64,000 bases of DNA from Bacillus spizizenii TU-B-10. Its GTDB lineage: Bacteria > Bacillota > Bacilli > Bacillales > Bacillaceae. The position numbers and the translations under genes were made by a program. The stretch lies in contig NC_016047.1 of assembly GCF_000227465.1 (NCBI RefSeq), positions 1,193,001 to 1,257,000 on the forward strand, in the 5' to 3' direction. The notes beneath the pieces are model-generated. The model was not told where the DNA came from, made no database searches, and was given only the letters and a program-made list of their open reading frames with translations. Below, piece by piece: positions 37,907-46,168 of the stretch (its first letter is position 1; every line of letters begins with the position of its first letter).

Positions 37907-38806
37907 TTAGGCTGTCGGAATTCCGCCGGTGATGCCATATACCTGAGATGTCACATAGCTTGAATTCTCTGAAGCTAAGAATACATAAACATCTGCCAAT
38001 TCTACTGGCTGCCCAGCGCGGTTTAATGGAGCGGGCGGGGTGCCTTGGCCGAATTTTGGGATATTTTCCGTCGGCTGTCCACCGGAAATTTGCAGCGGTG
38101 TCCAGATTGGTCCAGGCGCAACAGAGTTTACTCTGATGCCTTTGGAAGCCAGTTGTTTTCCTAGTCCGACGGTAAAGCCGATAATGGCGTTTTTCGTTGC
38201 TGCGTAATCTAACAGCATCGGGCTTGGATTGTAGCCTTCAACTGAGGTGGTCGTAATAATTGATGCGCCCTCCGGCAACAACGGAAGTGCCGCTTTTACA
38301 ACCCAGTAAAGGGAAAAGACGTTCACTTCAAATGTTTTATAGATTTGTTCAGTAGGCAGGTCTTCGATGTTTTCGACTGCTTGCTGTTTGCCGGCAACCA
38401 GTGCTAGCACATCCAGCCCGCCGAGCTCCTCCTGCGCCTGTTTGACTAAATCCTGGCAAAAGGATTCGTCACTCAAGTCTCCGGGAATCAGCACTGCTTT
38501 TCGCCCTTCTGCTTCTATCAGTTCTTTCACCTCTTCAGCATCAGGCTGTTCCACAGGCAGGTAGTTAATGGCTACATCGGCACCTTCCCGGGCATAAGCA
38601 ATCGCGGCAGCGCGGCCGATACCGGAATCGCCGCCGGTGACAAGCGCTTTTCGTCCAGTCAGCTTGCCAGATCCTTTGTAGCTTTTCTCTCCGCAATCCG
38701 GCACAGGCTTCATGTTCTGCTGCAGGCCAGGCGGTTCTTGGTATTGTTCAGGAAATTCATCATGAAAAAATGCTGTTAAAGGATTGCTAAGATTTGAATC
38801 AGACAT
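37907..38806 (-). CDS. yhxD: Short-chain dehydrogenase/reductase, stress-type
   Basis: A 299-aa SDR paralogous to YhxC. It has an N-terminal extension ([21 protein letters not shown]...), [22 protein letters not shown] as the cofactor fold, DYAATKNAI for the active Tyr/Lys, and the C-terminal [16 protein letters not shown] 38806 lies eight bases after GGAG; the adjacent ATG 38809 is also possible. A SigB-like promoter upstream suggests general stress induction. Substrate unknown. Confidence 0.9.
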   Translation of the reverse strand: MSDSNLSNPLTAFFHDEFPEQYQEPPGLQQNMKPVPDCGEKSYKGSGKLTGRKALVTGGDSGIGRAAAIAYAREGADVAINYLPVEQPDAEEVKELIEAEGRKAVLIPGDLSDESFCQDLVKQAQEELGGLDVLALVAGKQQAVENIEDLPTEQIYKTFEVNVFSLYWVVKAALPLLPEGASIITTTSVEGYNPSPMLLDYAATKNAIIGFTVGLGKQLASKGIRVNSVAPGPIWTPLQISGGQPTENIPKFGQGTPPAPLNRAGQPVELADVYVFLASENSSYVTSQVYGITGGIPTA

Positions 38807-38845
38807 CATCAACGCTCCTTTTCTGTTTGGTGTACATTCGTATGT

Positions 38846-38871
38846 GTACCCCTGAGCATATAGAGAAAAAC
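38846..38871 (-). promoter_or_regulatory. SigB-like promoter of yhxD
   Basis: Minus-strand GTTTTT (38866-38871), a 14-bp spacer and GGGTAC (38846-38851) resemble the SigB consensus GTTTAA-N12-15-GGGTAT. The end is 40 bp from the yhxD start. Confidence 0.7.
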
Positions 38872-39023
38872 ATGTTTTGGCAGATTGAACACTGAAAGAC
38901 AAAGAAAACAAGAAAAAACAAACCCTTCTTCCATATTTATCTTGTCAAATAAGATTATATGAATTATGATAAATTCGGGCTATAAATCAACTAAATATTG
39001 GATATAAGGGGGAGTGTAACGTC

Positions 39024-39293
39024 ATGAAAAAAGCGGCTGCGGTTTTGCTGTCACTCGGTCTCGTTTTCGGTTTTTCATATGGATCTGACCATGTGGCGGA
39101 AGCCAAAACAAAGGTGAAGGTCTATAAGAATTGCAAGGAGTTAAACAAAGTATACAAAGGCGGGGTGGCCCGCACGTCGAAGGTGAAAAACAAAGGCGGA
39201 AAAACAAAGTACAAGCCTTATGTCTCTAAGGCGCTTTATGATGCCAATAAAAAGAAAGACCGCGACAAAGATTATATCGCCTGCGAACGTTAA
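39024..39293 (+). CDS. yhjA: Secreted excalibur-domain protein
   Basis: An 89-aa exported protein. A Sec signal of about 27 residues ends VAEAK; the mature part is very Lys-rich and carries an excalibur calcium-binding motif: YKNCKELNKVYKGGV, then DRDKDYIACER (DxDxDGxxCE-like), with the two cysteines likely paired. AAGGGGGAGTG precedes ATG 39024. Excalibur domains often accompany secreted nucleases, but no nuclease is adjacent. Confidence 0.82.
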   Translation: MKKAAAVLLSLGLVFGFSYGSDHVAEAKTKVKVYKNCKELNKVYKGGVARTSKVKNKGGKTKYKPYVSKALYDANKKKDRDKDYIACER

Positions 39294-39296
39294 ACA

Positions 39297-39331
39297 AGAA
39301 AAAGCAATCTGATGTCCAGATTGCTTTTTTA
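39297..39331. terminator. Bidirectional terminator yhjA/yhjB
   Basis: AAAAAGCAATCTG pairs with CAGATTGCTTTTT around ATGTC-type loop bases between the convergent genes. Confidence 0.9.
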
Positions 39332-39335
39332 TGAT

Positions 39336-40805
39336 TTATGCCGCCTGATCAGCCGCAGCACTTTTCGTTTTTCTTGTCGCAAAGCTTACAGCTACCATGA
39401 CCGTAACATTCAAAAGCAGGGCGACTATGCCGACATTTAAGTCTTTTGCTGCTTGAGGCAGCGCGGGAAATAAAGTGCCGATCGTCGTTTCCGTCAATGT
39501 AATATAAGAAACCGCTCCGACACCTGTAATGATGCCGGCAAAGGCTCCCTGCTTCGTCACCATATTATGCTTGAACAGGCTGAACAGCAGGGCCGGAAAT
39601 AATTGTGTGACAAGGCTGTAGCCCATCAATAACAGCGTAACGATGGTATTCCCGCCCTTGAAGGTAAAGTACACCGAAACCAGCGCGATCACCGGCACTA
39701 AAAACTTAGCAAGCACCGATACTTGCTGTTCTGTCGTGCGGGGCGCGAACACTTTGTACACATTTTTAGCAAACAGCGTAGAGGCAGACATTAAGATCAT
39801 AGACCCCGGCACAAGCGCTGTCAGCAGTCCGGCGGCACCGATAATCCCGACAAACCAAGGGTCAAATGTTTGCAGTGACAGTCTCAAAAGCGATAGATCC
39901 CCGTCTGCGCCTTTCAGACCAGGAACTTGCAGGATAGCCGCAAAGCCGACGAAAAGGACGAAGAGCAGGACCAGCTGGTATAAAGGCATGATGATGGCGT
40001 TTTTGCGAAAGACTTTTGGGTTTTCGGCTGAATACGAAGCGGAAAACGTATGAGGCCACATGTAAAACCCAAGTGCTGTCAAGAGCACGGTTGAACTGAA
40101 CCAGGCCGCACTTTGCCCCGTTTCGGGAAGCGTAAGAAAGCCTGGCTTTGCCGTTTCAATCTGCTGAAACATGTCTTGAAATCCGCCGTAGTAATGAATT
40201 GGCAAATACACACCTAAAAACAGAACGACAACCAAAATCATGATGTCTTTCACAACCGATATCCAGGCAGACCCGTGAATGCCGGATACCATAACGTAAA
40301 CCGTGATCGAAATGGCGCCGATCCAGATGGCGGCGGTCGGAGAGATTTTGCCGTACGATGTTTCCGATACAATCAGCCCGAGGCCTTTCAGCTGCAGCAC
40401 AAGATACGGAATGAGCGCGGCGATGCCGACCAGTGAAACGAGCACGCCAAGCAGCGGACTGTTATATTTTTTGGTGAAAAAATCAGACTGTGACATCAGC
40501 TTATGCTGTTTCGCGTACGTCCAAACCGCCGGCAGAAGCCAATAAGAAAGGATGTAAGCCAGGCATCCGTAGGCGATGATGTAAAAGGCCGGTCCGCCTT
40601 TGCCGTAGGCCCAGCCGCTTCCGCCGAGAAACGTAAATGTGGTATAAATTTCGCCTGCCATCAATAAGAACACGAATACGGTTCCGAAGCCGCGGCCTCC
40701 GACCGTCCACTGCTCAAGGTTCATATCTTTTCCTTTTTGGGCGCGTATGCCGAGAAAAATACTCAAAAGCAGGACGCCGAAAATGATGATGAGAGCTGCG
40801 TTCAT
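39336..40805 (-). CDS. yhjB: Sodium:solute symporter (SSS family)
   Basis: A 489-aa transporter of the SSS family with about 13 membrane helices. Signature segments are NLEQWTVGGRGFG near 30, GWAYGKGGPAFYIIAYG near 64-80 and MWPHTFSASYSAENPKVFRKNAIIMPLYQL near 250-280, and sodium-site-like GSMILMSASTLFAKN near 340. The substrate is unknown. ATG 40805 overlaps the yhjC stop by 4 bp, so the two are translated together. Confidence 0.88.
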   Translation of the reverse strand: MNAALIIIFGVLLLSIFLGIRAQKGKDMNLEQWTVGGRGFGTVFVFLLMAGEIYTTFTFLGGSGWAYGKGGPAFYIIAYGCLAYILSYWLLPAVWTYAKQHKLMSQSDFFTKKYNSPLLGVLVSLVGIAALIPYLVLQLKGLGLIVSETSYGKISPTAAIWIGAISITVYVMVSGIHGSAWISVVKDIMILVVVLFLGVYLPIHYYGGFQDMFQQIETAKPGFLTLPETGQSAAWFSSTVLLTALGFYMWPHTFSASYSAENPKVFRKNAIIMPLYQLVLLFVLFVGFAAILQVPGLKGADGDLSLLRLSLQTFDPWFVGIIGAAGLLTALVPGSMILMSASTLFAKNVYKVFAPRTTEQQVSVLAKFLVPVIALVSVYFTFKGGNTIVTLLLMGYSLVTQLFPALLFSLFKHNMVTKQGAFAGIITGVGAVSYITLTETTIGTLFPALPQAAKDLNVGIVALLLNVTVMVAVSFATRKTKSAAADQAA

Positions 40806-41002
40806 TCTGCTTCCTCCTTTTTATTTTCGTTATCGAGGACATACACAATCGCCATCAACGCAGAGGTCAAAAGAGCCCACATCACGATATAGGCAAGAAT
40901 AAACGGCATGCCGAACACATAGGGAGTCACTTTATTTGCAAAAGGGATGCCGAGTAAAATTCCGATAAAGGGCAAAGCGGCGAGAACGTGAATCAGTTTC
41001 AT
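40802..41002 (-). CDS. yhjC: Small membrane protein, DUF3311-like
   Basis: A 66-aa protein with two hydrophobic helices (about 4-20 and 30-56) and an acidic tail, DNENKKEEAE. It resembles DUF3311 subunits that are regularly encoded just before an SSS symporter, suggesting an accessory subunit of YhjB. GAAGGAGGATTC lies just upstream of ATG 41002; a long upstream extension lacks any such site. Confidence 0.82.
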   Translation of the reverse strand: MKLIHVLAALPFIGILLGIPFANKVTPYVFGMPFILAYIVMWALLTSALMAIVYVLDNENKKEEAE

Positions 41003-41226
41003 AGAATCCTCCTTCTCTTTTAGGATTGGGGTGTGCAAGCCCAAGCGTACTGAAAATGATGTCGCAGATATGGCGGCACATGTCATTTTTTGGGGCGAAA
41101 GGTTGTGGTTCGAATTATAAATAAATTTATTTTGTTTGTATAGTGGGAATTGTCTGAAATTTATTGTTGGAATTGCCCGAAGAGGGAGCGGGCAATCTTG
41201 GGAGAGTACAGAATGATTCAAAAGAC

Positions 41227-41589
41227 TCATGGCCTGTCCGGGGCATATAAATAGAATGTTAATAATTCGCTGACCTGCTCCCGAATTCGCGGATTAAAAT
41301 AGCGGTGCTTTTCTTCATAACCATCGATCACAAATACATAAAGCGTAAAGGCCTCATCGCGTTCCGCCTCGTGTATCGCAATTTTTCTTTTCCTCAGCTC
41401 TTTTCTGACCTCCATCAAATCCTTTTGTGCTATTTTTAATGATTCGCTGATAAGCTGTTTATAAGGATGCTTCAATTTTAATGTGCTTTGCTCAATTCCG
41501 GCGAGATCACGATTAAAAATCGTAATGGCCATGGGCAAAAAGAGAGCCCGTTCAATTAATTCGTATATTTCCTCCTGCAGATTCGGCAT
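41227..41589 (-). CDS. yhjD: Conserved protein of unknown function
   Basis: A 120-aa soluble, mostly helical protein rich in Glu, Arg and Leu, with a central segment EVRKELRKRKIAIHEAERDE and FVIDGYEEKHRYFNPRIREQV toward the end. No catalytic motif or known domain recognised by eye. AAGGAGTCAGC precedes ATG 41589. It is a single gene, divergent from yhjE. Confidence 0.75.
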   Translation of the reverse strand: MPNLQEEIYELIERALFLPMAITIFNRDLAGIEQSTLKLKHPYKQLISESLKIAQKDLMEVRKELRKRKIAIHEAERDEAFTLYVFVIDGYEEKHRYFNPRIREQVSELLTFYLYAPDRP

Positions 41590-41742
41590 TGCTGACTCCT
41601 TCTTTCTAATGGGAACGTTTGTTCTATTTGTATTCTATATCGGCTGGTGAAATGTTTCAAGACAGAAAAAATCGCCAAAACTTTTTAGTTTTCTGCTGAT
41701 AATGTGTAGAATAAGGATAGACAAACCCGGTAAGGAGTATAA

Positions 41743-42366
41743 ATGTTGGAGCATTTTTTATCCTATTTCACACAAGAACATTTAACTGAATTATTTCAAA
41801 GCTATAGGGCTTTCGGTCCGCTTATTGCTGTGCTGCTGCCTTTAATTGAAGCATTTCTCCCGTTTTTGCCGCTGATCGTGTTTGTGGTGGCAAATACAAA
41901 CTCGTTTGGTCTGTGGGAAGGATTCATCCTGTCTTGGGCGGGATCAACTGCTGGATCTATTCTCGTATTTTTGATTGTCCGTCAATACGGACAGAGAAGA
42001 TTGCTTGGTTTTATCCGCAGTCATCCTTCGGTCAGAAAGCTGATGTTATGGGTGGAGAGGCACGGCTTCGGTCCCATGTTTCTTCTGCTTTGTTTTCCGT
42101 TTACACCGTCAGCCGCGGTGAATGTTGTTGCCGGTTTGTCGAGGATCGGAACGCGGCCGTTTATTTTGGCGGCAGCTTCGGGGAAGCTTGTCATGATTTT
42201 TATGATCAGCTTCATCGGATATGATCTGCACGCACTGATTACACAGCCGATTCGAACGGTCATTGCTGTATTGGTGATCACTATCTTATGGTATGTCGGC
42301 AAAAAGGTAGAGCGGTACCTGCATGTGAGAGCCAGTCAGCGTGAGCATGATGGAGGGAGACAGTAA
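41743..42366 (+). CDS. yhjE: DedA/TVP38-family membrane protein
   Basis: A 207-aa polytopic protein of the SNARE-associated DedA/VTT superfamily. The conserved core spans PLIEAFLPFLPLIVFVVANTNSFG near 31-54, GSTAGSILVFLIVRQYGQR near 70-88 and FPFTPSAAVNVVAGLSRI near 118-135. These proteins are implicated in lipid scrambling or envelope homeostasis. It overlaps by position with the start of sipV (next ATG 2 bp after its stop), so they form an operon. Confidence 0.87.
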   Translation: MLEHFLSYFTQEHLTELFQSYRAFGPLIAVLLPLIEAFLPFLPLIVFVVANTNSFGLWEGFILSWAGSTAGSILVFLIVRQYGQRRLLGFIRSHPSVRKLMLWVERHGFGPMFLLLCFPFTPSAAVNVVAGLSRIGTRPFILAAASGKLVMIFMISFIGYDLHALITQPIRTVIAVLVITILWYVGKKVERYLHVRASQREHDGGRQ

Positions 42367-42367
42367 C

Positions 42368-42874
42368 ATGAAAAAACGGTTTTGGTTTCTTGCCGGTGTA
42401 GTGTCCGTTGTTCTCGCCATTCAGGTTAAAAATGCCGTCTTTATTGATTACAAGGTAGAAGGCGTCAGTATGAACCCGACCTTTCAGGAAGGAAACGAAC
42501 TGTTGGTCAATAAATTCTCACATCGATTTAAAACCATCCATCGTTTTGATATTGTCCTTTTTAAAGGCCCTGATCAAAAAGTGCTGATTAAGCGGGTAAT
42601 CGGCTTGCCTGGTGAATCGATCAAATATAAAGATGATCAGCTGTATGTGAACGGAAAGCAGGTTGCTGAACCATTTTTGAAGCATTTGAAATCAGTTTCT
42701 GCCGGAAGCCATGTAACGGGTGATTTTACCTTGAAAGATGTGACAGGAACAAGCAAAGTGCCGAAAGGACAATATTTTGTTGTTGGAGATAATCGCATAT
42801 ACAGCTTCGACAGCCGGCACTTTGGTCCGATAAGAGAAAAAAATATTGTCGGTGTTATCTCTGATGCTGAATAA
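42368..42874 (+). CDS. sipV: Type I signal peptidase
   Basis: A 168-aa signal peptidase I with one N-terminal membrane anchor (about 6-22). The catalytic dyad is Ser34 in GVSMNPTF and Lys75 in VLIKRVIGLPG; the C-terminal box VVGDNRIYSFDSRHFGPI is conserved. It removes signal peptides from secreted proteins; SipV is a minor B. subtilis enzyme alongside SipS and SipT. ATG 42368 has GGAGGGAGACAGTAAC just upstream, within yhjE. Confidence 0.94.
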   Translation: MKKRFWFLAGVVSVVLAIQVKNAVFIDYKVEGVSMNPTFQEGNELLVNKFSHRFKTIHRFDIVLFKGPDQKVLIKRVIGLPGESIKYKDDQLYVNGKQVAEPFLKHLKSVSAGSHVTGDFTLKDVTGTSKVPKGQYFVVGDNRIYSFDSRHFGPIREKNIVGVISDAE

Positions 42875-42905
42875 AAAGACGCCAATTGAAGAGGCGTCTT
42901 TTTTG
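42874..42905 (+). terminator. Terminator of yhjE-sipV
   Basis: AAAAGACGCC pairs with GGCGTCTTTT, continuing into a T run. Confidence 0.92.
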
Positions 42906-42925
42906 TGCTGGTTTGGAAAAATGTG

Positions 42926-42954
42926 TTGAAGAAAAATTTGTAAGAGGATATAAT
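42926..42954 (+). promoter_or_regulatory. SigA promoter of yhjG
   Basis: TTGAAG (42926-42931), a 17-bp spacer and perfect TATAAT (42949-42954). The YhjH-type dyad begins 6 bp downstream. Confidence 0.75.
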
Positions 42955-42959
42955 TTAAA

Positions 42960-42977
42960 TTGTTACGTGTGTAACAA
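42960..42977. promoter_or_regulatory. Candidate YhjH operator upstream of yhjG
   Basis: TTGTTACGTGTGTAACAA is a perfect 7-4-7 dyad at the probable transcription start of yhjG. A near-identical TTGTTTC-N4-GTAACAA occurs upstream of the MarR gene yhjH (44560-44577). Confidence 0.7.
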
Positions 42978-43055
42978 AAAATGAAAATGGTTTTAGTTTT
43001 TCGTTTATTTTATTGGTTTTTGTTCGTTTTGTATGAAACAAAAGGAGTGATTAAG

Positions 43056-44549
43056 ATGAATGTAGAAGCAGTGATTATAGGGGGAGGGCCGGTCGGATTC
43101 ATGCTGGCTTCCGAGCTTGCGATGGCCGGGGTGAAAACATGTGTGATTGAGCGCCTTGAAAAGCCTGTTCCGCATTCCAAGGCGTTGACCCTCCATCCCC
43201 GGACGTTGGAGCTCCTTGAGATGAGAGGGCTGTTGGAACGTTTCGTATCCAAAGGAAGCAAGATACCTTCCGGGCACTTTTCGATGCTGGATACCCGTCT
43301 TGATTTTTCAGGCTTGGATACGAGCTGTCCTTACACGCTTTTGCTTCCGCAGGCCAAAACAGAGCAGCTGCTTGAGGAACATGCGCGAAGCCTGGGAGCA
43401 GAGGTGTTTCGAGGGGCAGAGGCATTGTCGGTTACGCAAAACGGGACAGAGACGCAAACGATTTTTAAGGATCGGGGCGGCAGTCTGCGGACGATCACGA
43501 GCATGTTTGTCGTTGGTGCCGATGGAGCAGGAAGTACCGTCCGGAAACAGGCTGGAATTGAGTTTCCAGGAACAGACAGCACTGTCACCGCTGCGCTTGG
43601 AGATGTGGCGCTCCTTTCTCCGCCGCCGTCAGGAGTGCTGTCCCTTTGCACAAAAGAGGGCGGTGTCATGATTGTTCCACTCTCTCCGGACCAATACCGT
43701 ATCGTCGTGATCAGCCCTTATCGCACGCAGACGCCGAAAGATGTGCCTGTCACTGAGGAGGAGCTGAAAGCTGATCTCGCACGAATTTGCGGAACTGACT
43801 TCGGTTTAACCGAGCCTTCTTGGATGTCGCGGTTCGGGAACGCCGCGCGCCAAGCGAAGTGGTATCGGGACGACAGAATCTTTCTCGCTGGGGATGCGGC
43901 GCATATTCATTTTCCAGCGGGCGGCCAAGGGCTGAATGTTGGCCTACAGGATGCAATGAACCTTGGATGGAAGCTGGCGGCGGCCGTCAAGGGCGTTGCA
44001 CCTTCATGGCTTTTGGACAGCTACCATAAGGAACGGCACCCAGCTGCTGAAGGGCTCCTGAGGAACACAGAGGCACAAACAAAGCTGTTTGATTTCAATC
44101 AAGCAGGCCTCCATTTGCGAAGTATGATGTCGGAACTGCTCGCCTTCCCTGAAGTGAATCGATATGTAGCGGGACAAATTTCTGCGCTCGATGTCAGGTA
44201 TGAAGCTGATCCTAACATGCCGCCGCATCGTTTGAACGGGTCAAGGCTTCCTGATATGGAGCTGATTCTTTCCGACGGCAGTTCGGAACGGCTGTACAGC
44301 TGTCTCCATAACGGGACATTTGTTTTGTTATCGCTGACACAGGAGGCTTGTGATCATAGTCGATTAAAAGGCTTACGTACGGTAAACGCCTCGCTTGCAG
44401 AACCTAATGAAAAGTTGCGGGACGTGCATACGATTTTGATTCGCCCTGATGGACATGTTGCCTGGGCAGTGGGGGCATCGGAGCCCGATTGTGCCGAAGT
44501 GATTCAAGCAGGGGTCAGCCGCTGGATTTCCGTTGCCAGCCGGGTGTAG
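43056..44549 (+). CDS. yhjG: FAD-dependent aromatic monooxygenase
   Basis: A 497-aa flavoprotein hydroxylase of the PheA/TfdB/MhpA family. It has IIGGGPVGFMLASELAMAG as the FAD motif (about 7-25), GADGAGSTVR near 160, and GDAAHIHFPAGGQGLNVGLQDAMNLGWKL near 280-305, plus a C-terminal thioredoxin-like domain. Such enzymes hydroxylate phenols or polyketide-like aromatics using NAD(P)H. AAAGGAGTG precedes ATG 43056; the longer frame upstream runs across the operator and is not used. A MarR regulator follows, suggesting induction by an aromatic compound. Confidence 0.9.
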   Translation: MNVEAVIIGGGPVGFMLASELAMAGVKTCVIERLEKPVPHSKALTLHPRTLELLEMRGLLERFVSKGSKIPSGHFSMLDTRLDFSGLDTSCPYTLLLPQAKTEQLLEEHARSLGAEVFRGAEALSVTQNGTETQTIFKDRGGSLRTITSMFVVGADGAGSTVRKQAGIEFPGTDSTVTAALGDVALLSPPPSGVLSLCTKEGGVMIVPLSPDQYRIVVISPYRTQTPKDVPVTEEELKADLARICGTDFGLTEPSWMSRFGNAARQAKWYRDDRIFLAGDAAHIHFPAGGQGLNVGLQDAMNLGWKLAAAVKGVAPSWLLDSYHKERHPAAEGLLRNTEAQTKLFDFNQAGLHLRSMMSELLAFPEVNRYVAGQISALDVRYEADPNMPPHRLNGSRLPDMELILSDGSSERLYSCLHNGTFVLLSLTQEACDHSRLKGLRTVNASLAEPNEKLRDVHTILIRPDGHVAWAVGASEPDCAEVIQAGVSRWISVASRV

Positions 44550-44553
44550 CTCA

Positions 44554-44605
44554 ATTCGATTGTTTCATCTGTAACAAAACGGTATGATAGAAGAAACAAT
44601 CGAAT
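44554..44605. promoter_or_regulatory. Operator region and promoter of yhjH
   Basis: Three related half-sites occur: TTGTTTC and GTAACAA form an 18-bp dyad (44560-44577), and ATTCGATTGTTTC (44554-44566) pairs perfectly with GAAACAATCGAAT (44593-44605). A SigA promoter is embedded: TTGTTT at 44560-44565, 17 bp, TATGAT at 44583-44588. Binding by YhjH would cover the -35. Confidence 0.68.
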
Positions 44606-44625
44606 GAAAAAGGATGGAAAACCCG

Positions 44626-45153
44626 ATGAATACAGATCATACGAAACGCAATATTTTTGAATTATATGCGGAGCTCATTCATCAGCAGGAGAAGTGGGAG
44701 GGGCTCATTAAAGCCTTTTTGTCTGACGAATTGAAGAAGCTGGATGCCGAGCACGGAAGTAAATCTCAATTGTCGATGACAGAAATTCATGTTCTTTCTT
44801 GTGTTGGGGACAATGAACCAATCAATGTCACGTCTATTGCAGAAAAAATGAATACGACAAAAGCGACTGTATCGCGCATCAGCACAAAGTTGCTCGGCGC
44901 AGGCTTCCTTCACAGAACACAGCTCAGCGATAACAAAAAGGAGGTCTACTTCCGATTGACGCCGGCGGGAAAAAAACTGCACAGTTTGCACAAATATTAT
45001 CACCAGAAGGTCGAACAGCGTTTTCTGTCATTTTTTGACCGATATACAGAGGAAGAGATTCTTTTTGCGGAACGGCTGTTTCGGGATCTGGTGACAAAGT
45101 GGTATCCGTCATCTGAAGAAATGGAAGAGGGTCTTCACAACGTTTTTAAATAA
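44626..45153 (+). CDS. yhjH: MarR-family transcriptional regulator
   Basis: A 175-aa winged-helix repressor. The DNA-binding region reads TEIHVLSCVGDNEPINVTSIAEKMNTTKATVSRISTKLLGAGFLHRTQLSDNKKEVYFRLTPAGKKL (about 50-118), with the wing at QLSDNKKEVYFR. ATG 44626 is well spaced from AAAGGATGG; the ATG at 44614 lies within it. It directly follows yhjG and shares its operator motif, so it likely represses both. Ligand unknown. Confidence 0.9.
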   Translation: MNTDHTKRNIFELYAELIHQQEKWEGLIKAFLSDELKKLDAEHGSKSQLSMTEIHVLSCVGDNEPINVTSIAEKMNTTKATVSRISTKLLGAGFLHRTQLSDNKKEVYFRLTPAGKKLHSLHKYYHQKVEQRFLSFFDRYTEEEILFAERLFRDLVTKWYPSSEEMEEGLHNVFK

Positions 45154-45181
45154 AAAACACGCACTGAGGTGCGTGTTTTTC
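45153..45181. terminator. Bidirectional terminator after yhjH
   Basis: AAACACGCAC pairs with GTGCGTGTTTTT around TGAG; it serves yhjH and the opposing small gene. Confidence 0.9.
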
Positions 45182-45377
45182 ACGTTTCTTCTTTCTTTTT
45201 CAAGATTGTAACGTAAATCAGATTTCCTCCGGCTAAAATCATAAGCGGCAGTCCAGGGGAGCCGGATGTCACCAAATTATAAATCAGCCAGATTCCTAAA
45301 CATATTCCATAATATAAGTGCATTGCCTTCTCGGGATTGTCGCGCAGCAAACTTCCTTTAATAATCTTTTTCATCAT
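45180..45377 (-). CDS. Small two-helix membrane protein
   Basis: A 65-aa protein: basic N-terminus MMKKIIKGSLLRDNPEKA, two hydrophobic segments (about 18-36 and 42-58), and a KKKEE tail. AGGGGCGAT lies just before the ATGATG start, and a terminator follows the stop. I cannot match it to a named family. It is the last normal-looking gene before the decayed AT-rich stretch. Confidence 0.6.
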   Translation of the reverse strand: MMKKIIKGSLLRDNPEKAMHLYYGICLGIWLIYNLVTSGSPGLPLMILAGGNLIYVTILKKKEET

Positions 45378-45490
45378 ATCGCCCCTATTAATTTTAGGAT
45401 TTCCCTTTAGTTTACATGCATCTTCGGTTCATCTCAAAATTTGCTCTTTGGCTTTTGATGCTCTCAAAATATTTCGAGGGAATTTTAGAA

Positions 45491-46079
45491 TTATTTTTTT
45501 ACAGATACGTTTTCTGATAACTCTGCTAATTCTTTGTATGCTTTGTTAACCACCTTTTCTGTTGAATTGTTAATCCCTCTTTTACAAATAAATTACCTTG
45601 ATCACCTTTTCGATAACTCAAGTGAACAAAGTTCTCGGACAGTAAAGAATCATAATCACTTCTATCATCTACTATCTCCCTTGCTAAAACACTGTTTTCT
45701 CCATATAAACAAGGAAAGATCTTCTGTAGCAAGCCACCCGTTTAGTCCTTTTATTTCCTCTTGGGGAATGTCCCACTTTCTATTTCGGCTAATACTCCCA
45801 TAGAATCAACAAATGTAATATATGTTTCATTTTCACGCGTAAGAATTTTCGTACCCTCACTTAATAGACCCTGTCATTTCTCAGCTAAGTCTGTTGTTAA
45901 CTTGCCAATATCTTCTGCAGAGATGCCGTACCATCCAACAATACGTTATGAATCAACCTATTCTGAAATTGGTCAGAGATCTCTAGAATACCCAAGTAAC
46001 TTGTAATTTTACTTTCTCATAATCGGAACCACTGATCTTTTTCACTCAATGTATCTTCTATATATATAAATTTGTACAT
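45491..46079 (-). pseudogene. Decayed gene of unknown function, several frameshifts
   Basis: A minus-strand start (GAGG, then ATG 46079) opens MYKFIYIEDTLSEKDQWFRL and stops. Protein-like sequence continues in changing frames: SYLGILEISDQFQNRLIHN, then WYGISAEDIGKLTTDLAEK, an in-frame stop, GTKILTRENETYITFVDSM, then PQEEIKGLNGWLATEDLSLF, YGENSVLAREIVDDRSDYD and finally KAYKELAELSENVSVKK ending at TAA 45491. At least four frameshifts or stops are needed, implying an ancestral protein of roughly 190 residues. I do not recognise the family. It borders the ntd island. Confidence 0.7.
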
Positions 46080-46129
46080 GTATTTACCTCAATTCATTCA
46101 TTTGTTTTATTTTTATTTGAAAAGTAAAA

Positions 46130-46148
46130 AGAGGACATTAAGTCCTCT
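46130..46148 (-). terminator. Terminator of glcP
   Basis: AGAGGAC (46130-46136) pairs with GTCCTCT (46142-46148); on the minus strand the stem leads into TTTTTAC. Confidence 0.85.
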
Positions 46149-46168
46149 TCTTACTTACGATATGTCTA

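Noticed and set aside
41052-41093. Imperfect hairpin downstream of yhjD (AAAATGA...TCATTTT)
   Set aside because: Several mismatches in the stem and short T run; too weak to call a terminator.
42981-43055. N-terminal extension of yhjG by 25 residues
   Set aside because: The extension starts just after the operator with no ribosome binding site; AAAGGAGTG clearly serves ATG 43056.
45761-46006. Plus-strand 81-codon frame in the AT-rich gap
   Set aside because: No ribosome binding site; it is antisense to the decayed minus-strand gene, whose residues look more protein-like.
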